Assembly (NCBI RefSeq): GCF_010894405.1
Contig: NZ_JAAIYA010000005.1
Span: forward strand, 434,001 to 498,000
DNA: 64,000 bases
From: Pyxidicoccus caerfyrddinensis
Lineage (GTDB): Bacteria > Myxococcota > Myxococcia > Myxococcales > Myxococcaceae
Reading direction: 5' to 3'
Positions 57,778-64,000 of this stretch are shown here, piece by piece. The position numbers and the translations under genes are program-made. The first letter of the stretch is position 1. Every line of letters begins with the position of its first letter. The notes under the pieces were generated by a model. It saw only the letters and a list, made by a program, of their open reading frames with translations. It was not told the DNA's origin and did no database searches.

Positions 57778-59031
57778 TCACTCCGCGCGTGCTTCCACCA
57801 GCGGCATCAGCCGCGAGGCCAGTGCCGCCACCAGGGCGTCCTCGGTGAAGGCCGCCGCCACCTTGGGCACCTTGAAGCGCGTCGTGGCCACCTTGCGCAG
57901 CGAATAGAACGCCCAGGTCGACGCCACCGCCGCCGCGCCGCCCAGCACTCCCGCCAGCGCCATCACGCTCCGCTTCTGGCCCGACACGGACGAGGCCGCG
58001 GCCAGCACGCCCGTGAGCACCCGGCCCGCCATGGGCAGGAACTTCACGCGCGCCGGTGTCGTCGGCAGCTTGTCAGCCACCAACTCACCCAGCGCGAGCA
58101 CGCCCAGCACCTTGGGCACCCACGGCTTCGACAGCGCTTCCGCCAGTGGGTCCGTCCTCGGCCCCGGCGCCTGCGACAGCCGCCGGCTCACCAGCGTGGG
58201 AGCGCTCATGCTCCGCATCCCCGCCAGCACACCCAACCCCAGGGGAGTCAACCATTGTCCTCGATGCACGGCTTCTACCTCCTCGTCCACCTGCGTCTTC
58301 TGTCGCCCGGGCGCGATTTGCGCGAAGAACTGCACGGGCCCCAGCTCCAACTCGTGGCCGGAGTGCTCTATCTGCCCCGAGCTCGCCGGCTGCCCCACCA
58401 GGTCCGGGCGCCGCCGCGTCAGCTCGCGCAGGCGCACGTGGGTCAGCCGGTGCCACGCGCGCTGGTAGCGCCGCCCCACCAGGGCGAAGCCCACGCGGCT
58501 CCACCAGTTGGGGAACTCACCCGGGCGCCAGGCCGCCTCGATGTGGAAGCGCACCTCGCCCGTCTGGTGGTCCTTCTTCAGCAGGAACCACTCGCGTCCC
58601 GCCTCGATGTGGCCGTCCAGCGTCTCGAAGCTGAAGCCGTAGACGCTGCACTTCTCGCCATGCTCCAGGCGCGTGCCGCCCACGCGCACCGCGCACAGGT
58701 AGCGCAGCTTCTGTCCCAGCGACTTCAGCTCCAGCAGCACGGTGCGGCCCCGCATCGGCTCGTCGGCGGAGAAGTGCCAGCGGACGATGCGCGGGTCGGA
58801 GAAGTCGAAGGTCTCCAGCACCTTCCGCGCGCGCTCGAAGATGCCGTCGGACTGGGGCGGCCCGGGCAGCTCGTGGCCCAGCAGGCCCACGGAGTGCACC
58901 TGGCTCCAGCCCGTCTCCAGCGTCATCTCGCCCGCGCCCGCGGTGTAGTTGCGGCCCTGCGTGCGGGCCTCGTCCAGCCGGGGCACCAGCTCCTCTTCGG
59001 TCCAACCGGAGAGCCACCGCCACTCAATCAT
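57778..59031 (-). CDS. DUF1990-DUF4126 fusion protein
   Basis: A 417-residue protein. Residues about 3-190 fit DUF1990: IEWRWLSGWTEEELVPRLDEA, YTAGAGEMTLETGWSQVHS, RVGGTRLEHGEKCSVYGFSF, WFLLKKDHQTGEVRFHIEA. Residues about 250-405 fit the membrane domain DUF4126: LTPLGLGVLAGMRSMSAP, VLGVLALGELVADKLPTTPAR, GVLGGAAAVASTWAFYSLRK, about four hydrophobic helices. The two parts are continuous in one frame, joined by a linker with VQFFAQIAPGRQKTQVDEE. The activity is unknown for both. It lies 4 nt after a second DUF1990 gene and is cotranscribed with it. The start has GGGAG upstream. Confidence 0.78.
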   Translation of the reverse strand: MIEWRWLSGWTEEELVPRLDEARTQGRNYTAGAGEMTLETGWSQVHSVGLLGHELPGPPQSDGIFERARKVLETFDFSDPRIVRWHFSADEPMRGRTVLLELKSLGQKLRYLCAVRVGGTRLEHGEKCSVYGFSFETLDGHIEAGREWFLLKKDHQTGEVRFHIEAAWRPGEFPNWWSRVGFALVGRRYQRAWHRLTHVRLRELTRRRPDLVGQPASSGQIEHSGHELELGPVQFFAQIAPGRQKTQVDEEVEAVHRGQWLTPLGLGVLAGMRSMSAPTLVSRRLSQAPGPRTDPLAEALSKPWVPKVLGVLALGELVADKLPTTPARVKFLPMAGRVLTGVLAAASSVSGQKRSVMALAGVLGGAAAVASTWAFYSLRKVATTRFKVPKVAAAFTEDALVAALASRLMPLVEARAE

Positions 59032-59035
59032 GTGC

Positions 59036-59659
59036 CTAGTCTCCCTTTGCGATGAACGTCGGGTCGTGCTCCGGGTCCGCACCGTCGGGCTCTTCCTCCA
59101 GCTCGGTGGTGTCGGCGTGGATGACGCCCACGACGCCCTCTCCGGCGGTGACGGCGGCGCGCAGCACGAACTCCGTCCAGGTGTTGGTCTGCATGGCCTC
59201 GCCCGCGGTGACGAACCCCACGTAGTGGAACGTCGAGCCGGAACGCGCCCGGCTGCGGATGTGGAAGATGACGTCGCCGTGCTCGTTGCGGTACGCCCCG
59301 AAGGTGATGCGGCCCGCCTCCGGGTGGCCCGGCAGGGTGGCGAGCGTGAGGCTCTGCGCGTCCTTGTGGATGACACGCACGCCAAAGGTCCCCGCGCCTT
59401 GAATCTTCACCGACAGCTCGTCGCCCAACTGCAGCGGCTCGCCCTCGCGCGATGCGTCCTCGTGTTTGAAGACACACAACTCCGAGGGCGCGAACTCCGC
59501 GAAGCGGCGCGCCACCCAGTCCATGAGGGTGGATGGCGAGTGCTGGCAGTCCTTGATGACCGCCCAGTAGTCGCGCTGGAGCAGCGGCCCCGCGCCATGC
59601 TCGGGGAGCAGGAGGTCGGCTGCCTGAGTGCTCTCGATGTCCGTCGACTCGCTCGCCAT
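59036..59659 (-). CDS. DUF1990 family protein, stand-alone
   Basis: A 207-residue soluble protein resembling the N-terminal half of the next gene: YWAVIKDCQHSPSTLMDWVARRFAEF, LQLGDELSVKIQGAGTFGVRVI, PEAGRITFGAYRNEHGDVIFHI, FHYVGFVTAGEAMQTNTWTEF. Plant and actinobacterial relatives are of unknown function. Starts at 59689 or further upstream are possible; 59659 has AGGGCGAG immediately before the ATG. It precedes the DUF1990-DUF4126 fusion by 4 nt, so the two products probably work together, perhaps as a soluble and a membrane-anchored pair. Confidence 0.75.
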   Translation of the reverse strand: MASESTDIESTQAADLLLPEHGAGPLLQRDYWAVIKDCQHSPSTLMDWVARRFAEFAPSELCVFKHEDASREGEPLQLGDELSVKIQGAGTFGVRVIHKDAQSLTLATLPGHPEAGRITFGAYRNEHGDVIFHIRSRARSGSTFHYVGFVTAGEAMQTNTWTEFVLRAAVTAGEGVVGVIHADTTELEEEPDGADPEHDPTFIAKGD

Positions 59660-59786
59660 CTCGCCCTTTCCCGTGCTCGGCCCCACCATGATGGGGACCG
59701 CTCTGCCCGGCTGCATGGCGCGGCCGCGCTCCGGACAGAGGGTCTTCAATTCGAGGCGGGCCTGCCTGCCCGCTCAGGGAGGGAGC

Positions 59787-60077
59787 ATGGGGATGGACGT
59801 CAATCCGGCGAGTGAGGTTTCAGAGAAGGAGTACGCGGCGCCTCCGGTGGTGCGGGCCGAGCACCTCGAAGGCTCGTTCACCCGCCTGCTGGAACAGCAG
59901 ACGGCCAAGGTGCCGTCACACGTGTTCCTCTTCGCCAGCTTCTGCTCGATGGCGGTGTCACTCGGCCTGGAGCTTGGCGGCCGCGAGCGCCCGGCCCGCT
60001 TCGTGGGCCTGTGGGCGACGCCACTGCTGGTGATGGGCGTCTACAACAAGCTGGTGAAGACCCTGGGCCCGCGCTGA
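59787..60077 (+). CDS. Small membrane-associated protein of unknown function
   Basis: A 96-residue protein: an N-terminal cytosolic part (KEYAAPPVVRAEHLEGSFTR), then two hydrophobic segments, HVFLFASFCSMAVSLGLEL (about 46-64) and VGLWATPLLVMGVYNKL (about 74-90), probably a helical hairpin in the inner membrane. AGGGAGG lies directly before the ATG. It is divergent from the DUF1990 operon (about 130 nt apart) and convergent with the next gene. No family was recognised. Confidence 0.68.
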   Translation: MGMDVNPASEVSEKEYAAPPVVRAEHLEGSFTRLLEQQTAKVPSHVFLFASFCSMAVSLGLELGGRERPARFVGLWATPLLVMGVYNKLVKTLGPR

Positions 60078-60092
60078 GCCGCGGGCATCCGG

Positions 60093-60467
60093 CTACAGGT
60101 GCGTCGGGTACGCGGCAATCTCGCAGTTGCGCAGCCGCACGCGGGTGCCGGGCGCGGGCGGGGTGCCCTTCGCGGAGAGGATGACCAGCGAGGGGCCCAC
60201 GAGCAGTGTCACGGTGCCCTCCTCGTCCACCACTTCGAGCGTCCCGTCGAGGACGCCCAGCGTGGGCTCACCGGCAGAGGCCTCGGATATCGGCTCCAGC
60301 TCCTCGCCCCAGGTGAGCACCCGGGTGACGGCCAGCTCCACGTCGGTGAACTGCCCGCGCGAGGGCGGGTCTCCGCGCCAGTAGGCCCAGATGACCCCGC
60401 CCGGCGTCTTCAGCGCGACGCGCGGACCCTCCGCTCCCTTCTCGAGCCTGACGACCTGGACGTGCAT
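60093..60467 (-). CDS. Hypothetical beta-rich protein, 124 residues
   Basis: A 124-residue soluble protein made mostly of strands (MHVQVVRLEKG, VALKTPGGVIWAYWRG, FTDVELAVTRVLTWGEEL, VTLLVGPSLVILSAKG). The pattern suggests a small beta-barrel or OB-like fold, but no family was recognised. The start at 60467 has no strong ribosome site; 60491 is an alternative. It lies 79 nt downstream of the AlkC-like gene in the same direction and could be in the same transcript. It is convergent with the small membrane protein. Confidence 0.6.
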   Translation of the reverse strand: MHVQVVRLEKGAEGPRVALKTPGGVIWAYWRGDPPSRGQFTDVELAVTRVLTWGEELEPISEASAGEPTLGVLDGTLEVVDEEGTVTLLVGPSLVILSAKGTPPAPGTRVRLRNCEIAAYPTHL

Positions 60468-60546
60468 CCGTGGCACTGCTTGTAACCACATGGGTGCCCG
60501 CGCGAAAGCCCGAATGTGCGCCCCGTGTGTGCCCACGGGCGGGGCT

Positions 60547-61656
60547 TCACCCGGTGACGTCCACAGTGCCCAGCGGCAGGCCCTGGCCATTCACGAAGGC
60601 CTCGAACCGGTGCGGGCCGGGGTAGTGCTTGCGCGTGGTGAGCTGTGCGAAGGAGACGCGCTTGCCCACCTCCTCCACCTGGCCGGGCTCCAGCGTGAGC
60701 GCGCGGACCTTGAACACCTTGGGCCGCGCCTCGCCGCTCGCCTTCTGGAAGTACACCGCGAGGTCCACCACCAGCGCCTGACTCTTCTTCGAGCGGTTGG
60801 CGACCTCGAAGCGGACGTCCACCGTGCCGCCCACCGAGGCGCGCTTCGGCAGCACCGTCGCGCGCACCTCGATGCCGGACGGCTTGCGCGCGCCGAGCAC
60901 CTCCAGCGCCGCGGGCTCTCCGCGCTTGATGGCGGAGCGCAGCGCGTGACGGACGAGCCACTCGCGCTCCGGCGGCGCGTCCTTCATCCACGCCTTCGCC
61001 ACCCGCACCAGCACGTCCGGGTGGTCCTTGCCGATGTCGTTGAGGTTGTTGGCCACCGAGCGGCGCACATACAGCTCCGGGTCGTCCTTCAGCAGCTCCA
61101 GCAGCGCCAGCACCGGCCGCGGGTCTTTCTGGAAGGCGCGCAGCCGGGGCGCCCACGGCAGCCGGGGCCGCGTGCCCTCCGACACGAGCCGCCGCACGTG
61201 CACATTCTCATCCGCCGCCCACTCGCGCAGGCGCGCCAGCGTCTTCTCCGGGTGGCGCTCCAGGTACGTGCGGATGGAGAACTCCGCGGTGAAGCGCCGG
61301 GTGAGCGCGTACTGCGCGCGCAGGGACTCCTCGAAGTGCTCCAGGCCGTGCTCGGCCACGAACAGCACGTGGGGCAGGTAGAAGAACACCTCCATGCCCG
61401 AGCCCTCCGTCCGCTCCAGCTCCGGCCCCAGCGAGCGCACCAGCACGTCCACCGCGCTCGGGTAGTCCCGGGGCAGCGCGCGCTGCATCGCGCCGGAGAG
61501 GTGTCGCGCGCGCCCGAGCAGCTCGTGCCCCTCCAGTCCGGTGGTGGCCTCGCGGACGAAGGCCGCGCGGGGGAACGAAGGGTGGGCTCCGTGCAGCGCC
61601 GCCGCGAGGCGCTCGACGAGCCGGGCGTTGAAGAAGGTCTTGAGGGGCTCCGCCAT
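60547..61656 (-). CDS. AlkC-like DNA alkylation repair protein
   Basis: A 369-residue HEAT-like repeat protein of the AlkC/AlkD glycosylase superfamily. The repeat region covers about residues 1-250, with VRRLVSEGTRPRLPWA and YVRRSVANNLNDIGKDHP, the latter a hallmark of AlkC. The C-terminal 110 residues form an immunoglobulin-like domain (VDVRFEVANRSKKSQALVVD, KHYPGPHRFEAFVNG) typical of AlkC rather than AlkD. Known AlkC enzymes remove 3-methylcytosine and 3-methyladenine from DNA without base flipping. The start at 61656 (MAEPLKTFF) matches the family N-terminus. It is divergent from a sensor kinase. Confidence 0.85.
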   Translation of the reverse strand: MAEPLKTFFNARLVERLAAALHGAHPSFPRAAFVREATTGLEGHELLGRARHLSGAMQRALPRDYPSAVDVLVRSLGPELERTEGSGMEVFFYLPHVLFVAEHGLEHFEESLRAQYALTRRFTAEFSIRTYLERHPEKTLARLREWAADENVHVRRLVSEGTRPRLPWAPRLRAFQKDPRPVLALLELLKDDPELYVRRSVANNLNDIGKDHPDVLVRVAKAWMKDAPPEREWLVRHALRSAIKRGEPAALEVLGARKPSGIEVRATVLPKRASVGGTVDVRFEVANRSKKSQALVVDLAVYFQKASGEARPKVFKVRALTLEPGQVEEVGKRVSFAQLTTRKHYPGPHRFEAFVNGQGLPLGTVDVTG

Positions 61657-61786
61657 GGCCCGCGCATCCTGGCATGCGCTCCCCTGGGCGACAGCCCTCC
61701 CGACACCGTCTCCGCGACGCACGGCGTTGTGAAACGGCCACCCCACAGGAGGGGCAGCCCGCAGCGCGACCAGCGGGCGGGCGCCA

Positions 61787-63883
61787 GTGTCCCAGGCTAC
61801 CCGGGCTGGGCAGGGGGCCTCCGGCTCTGGTACGCCATGGCCGGTGGCGAAGACGCACAACGGTCGGGGACAGAAGCGGGGCACGGGTCGGAGCAGGGCC
61901 AGCCCTGGGCGTCCCGCGCGCACGTCCTCCGGGACCAGGCCGTTGCGCGAGCAGCTTGCCTCCGTGCCGGACCCGCTCGCGCTGCTGGAGGGCCTCTTCA
62001 CCCACTCGCCCGTGCCGTACTCCATCTTCACGGCGGACGGCCACTGCCTGCTCATCAACCCCGCCTACCGGAAGATGTTCGGCGCGGAGCCGCCGCCCGA
62101 GTACGACCTCTTCCATGACGAGCTGCTAGAGCGGCTCGGGTTCCTCGCGTACATCCGGCGCGCCTTCGCGGGCGAGACGGTGCAGACGCCGGTCTTCTGG
62201 TACGACGTGCGGGAGCTGGAGCACGTCCACGTGGAGGTGGCCAATCGCATCGCCATCTCCTGCCACTGCTTCCCGCTGGCACCCAATGGCGGCGAGGCCA
62301 CCCACATCGCGATTGCCTACAAGGACGTGACGGCGGAGCTGGCGGCGCGCGAGGCGGAGCAGGCGGAGCGCAACAAGCTGCACCAGCTCTTCACCCAGGC
62401 CCCCGTGGCCATCAGCGTCCTGCAAGGCGCCGAGCTGCGCTACGCGTTCGTCAATCCGCTCCAACGGCGGTTGATGGGCGGACGGGAGATGGTGGGCCGC
62501 ACGCTGACGGAGGCCATCCCGGATGTGTCGCCCGACGTGCTGTCACTCCACCGCACCGTGCTGGAGTCCGGTGAACGGGCCATCGCCAACGAGCTGCCCC
62601 TGGCGGTCGACTACGCGGGCGAGGGCCGCGTGGAGACGAAGTACTGGAACATCATCTACGAGCCGCTCCGGGACGAGCGCGGCCGGGTGGACGGCCTGGT
62701 GACGTTCGCCTTCGAGGTGACGGAGCAGGTGCTGGCGCGGCAGGCGGTGGAGAGTCAGCACATGTGGCTGGAGGCGGTGCTCGACCTGATGCCCCTACCG
62801 GTGGTGATGGTGGACCCGCGCACCGGGGAGCTCACCTCCTCCAACGCGGCGGCGGACCGGCTGCACGGCCAGTTCGTCTCCAGGGACATGCCCTCGGCGG
62901 AGGACTCGGAGGTCTTCCACGTCACGGACCTGAAGGGGCGGCGCCTCGACAGGGAGGAGATGCCCGCCGCGCGCGCGGCCCGGGGCGAGAAGCTGGAGGG
63001 GTTGGAGGTCATCTGGCACACGCAGTCGGGCGAGTTCGTGCTCAGCATCTCCTCGGAGTTGCTGCCCGCCATGCACGGGCACCCCGCCTCGGTGGTGATG
63101 CCCTTGCAGGACATCACCCGCCTGAAGACGGTGGAGCGGCACCTCCAGGAAGCCATCCGCGCGCGCGACGAGTTCCTGTCCGTGGCCAGCCATGAGCTGA
63201 AGACGCCGCTGACGTCGCTGGGGCTGCGGCTGCATGCGCTGTCGCGCGCCATCGACGCGGACCCGGACTCCGCGGTGTCGCGGCGGCACGGTCGCGAGGT
63301 GGCGGCGATGAAGCGGCAGGTGACGCGGCTGGCGGAGCTCATCGACGGCCTGCTGGACGTGTCGCGCATCAGCACCGGACGGCTGCGCATCCACCGCGAG
63401 CCGGTGGACCTGGCGGCGCTGGTGCAGGAGATGGTGGCGCGCTTCGTGCCGGAGGCGGAGCGGTCCGGGAGCGAGCTGGATGTGCGGCCGTCGGCTCCGT
63501 GCGTGGGGAGCTGGGACCGGCTGCGGATGGAGCAGGTGGTGTCCAACCTCCTGTCCAACGCGCTCAAGTACGGCGCGGGCCGGCCCGTGCACGTCCACGT
63601 GGAGGAAGTGGACGGGCGCGCGCGGCTGTGGGTGCGCGACGAGGGCATCGGCATCGACGCGGCGGCGCACGCGCGCATCTTCCAGAAGTTCGAGCGCGCC
63701 GTGTCCGAGCGGCACTACGGCGGCCTGGGCCTGGGGCTGTACGTGGTGCGCACGCTCGTCGAGGCCATGGAGGGCACCATCCGCGTGGAGAGCCAGCCGG
63801 GCGAGGGCGCCACCTTCATCGTGGACCTGCCGCTCCAGCCCGCCGAGGCCCCGGTGCAGGCGCTCCAGTCCGCCGGCTCCTGA
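61787..63883 (+). CDS. PAS-domain sensor histidine kinase
   Basis: A soluble kinase of up to 698 residues. Three PAS domains are visible (about 65-185 with FTHSPVPYSIFTADGHC; about 195-315 with LFTQAPVAISVLQGAELRY; about 325-440 with LDLMPLPVVMVDP and PASVVMPLQDITRL), then HisKA (FLSVASHELKTPLTSLG, His about 469) and HATPase (NLLSNALKYGA, DEGIGID, GGLGLGLYVVRT). It has no receiver domain and no membrane segment. The start is uncertain: the first 50 residues are low-complexity, and GTG at 61844 or later codons are possible. It is divergent from the AlkC-like gene. The partner regulator is not in view. Confidence 0.85.
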   Translation: MSQATRAGQGASGSGTPWPVAKTHNGRGQKRGTGRSRASPGRPARTSSGTRPLREQLASVPDPLALLEGLFTHSPVPYSIFTADGHCLLINPAYRKMFGAEPPPEYDLFHDELLERLGFLAYIRRAFAGETVQTPVFWYDVRELEHVHVEVANRIAISCHCFPLAPNGGEATHIAIAYKDVTAELAAREAEQAERNKLHQLFTQAPVAISVLQGAELRYAFVNPLQRRLMGGREMVGRTLTEAIPDVSPDVLSLHRTVLESGERAIANELPLAVDYAGEGRVETKYWNIIYEPLRDERGRVDGLVTFAFEVTEQVLARQAVESQHMWLEAVLDLMPLPVVMVDPRTGELTSSNAAADRLHGQFVSRDMPSAEDSEVFHVTDLKGRRLDREEMPAARAARGEKLEGLEVIWHTQSGEFVLSISSELLPAMHGHPASVVMPLQDITRLKTVERHLQEAIRARDEFLSVASHELKTPLTSLGLRLHALSRAIDADPDSAVSRRHGREVAAMKRQVTRLAELIDGLLDVSRISTGRLRIHREPVDLAALVQEMVARFVPEAERSGSELDVRPSAPCVGSWDRLRMEQVVSNLLSNALKYGAGRPVHVHVEEVDGRARLWVRDEGIGIDAAAHARIFQKFERAVSERHYGGLGLGLYVVRTLVEAMEGTIRVESQPGEGATFIVDLPLQPAEAPVQALQSAGS

Positions 63884-63967
63884 CAGAGCGTCACCGCGAG
63901 AATCCCGTGAAGCCCTCCCGCGCGGCATAAGCTGCCCGCGACGTTTCCCGCTTCACGGAGGTAGACC

Positions 63968-64000
63968 TTGCACGAGTTTCCGCTGCAGCTTCGCTGGGAG
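63968..64000 (+). CDS. Start of an unidentified gene, cut by the window end
   Basis: A TTG codon follows AGGAGG-like GGAGG (63957-63961) at a good distance and opens an 11-codon frame to the window end, reading LHEFPLQLRWE. This is the expected position for the next gene after the kinase. Too little is visible to identify it. Confidence 0.45.
   Translation, partial: MHEFPLQLRWE

Overview
The window is a GC-rich (roughly 70%), densely coded chromosomal segment of a delta-proteobacterial predator, almost certainly a Cystobacterineae myxobacterium (Myxococcus, Pyxidicoccus or Corallococcus type). The taxonomic signal comes from families that are largely restricted to or expanded in these bacteria: a DUSAM-domain protein, a DUF2378 protein, a SitA-like lipoprotein toxin with its neighbour, an Imm11 (MXAN_0049-type) fragment, many secreted lipoproteins and many hybrid histidine kinases. 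No tRNA, rRNA, CRISPR array, insertion sequence or prophage gene was seen. Only the two window ends cut genes.

Layout. 1-4.2 kb: end of a lytic transglycosylase, an SDR, an Lrp/AsnC regulator with its aminotransferase, and a TraB/GumN lipoprotein. 4.2-9.4 kb: accessory conflict-type genes, namely a SitA-like polymorphic toxin with a putative immunity gene, an orphan gene, and an EAD1-like/Ser-Thr kinase/TM/dead-protease fusion. 9.5-16.7 kb: a co-directional lipid-type cluster (TetR regulator, KAS III-like protein lacking two catalytic residues, acyl-CoA synthetase, lipoprotein, outer-membrane barrel, alpha/beta-hydrolase lipoprotein). 16.7-26.9 kb: secreted lipase, VAT-1-like oxidoreductase, beta-lactamase-fold protein, LVIVD lipoprotein, second acyl-CoA synthetase, DUSAM pair, and a divergent LysR/SDR pair. 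27.1-36.4 kb: an envelope-stress block laid out like cpxP/cpxRA (divergent Spy/CpxP-like protein, response regulator, sensor kinase) followed by a MacA-MacB-TolC efflux operon.

36.4-40.9 kb holds a DUF2378 protein, a secreted esterase, a truncated immunity gene, a chemoreceptor and an XRE regulator. 40.9-51.4 kb is a signalling island. A four-gene operon starts with a CarH-like B12-binding protein that keeps the photoreceptor motif W-x9-EH but has no DNA-binding domain; it continues with an unknown helical protein and two hybrid kinases. Beyond it, two paralogous kinases face each other across an MqsA/DUF4258 toxin-antitoxin pair. 51.7-64 kb: sigma factor, DUF4384 and barrel triplet, a nucleotidyltransferase two-gene module, dnaN, DUF1990 proteins, an AlkC-type DNA-repair protein and another PAS kinase.

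The best candidates for something new are the B12 photoreceptor-kinase operon (40958-45925), the EAD1-kinase-pseudoprotease fusion (7313-9430), the SitA-like toxin locus (4261-6352), and the KAS III-like protein with a Cys-Thr-Tyr catalytic site (10289-11284). Start codons were chosen from ribosome binding sites, signal peptides and family N-termini. Functional names rest on motifs read by eye; no database search was run.
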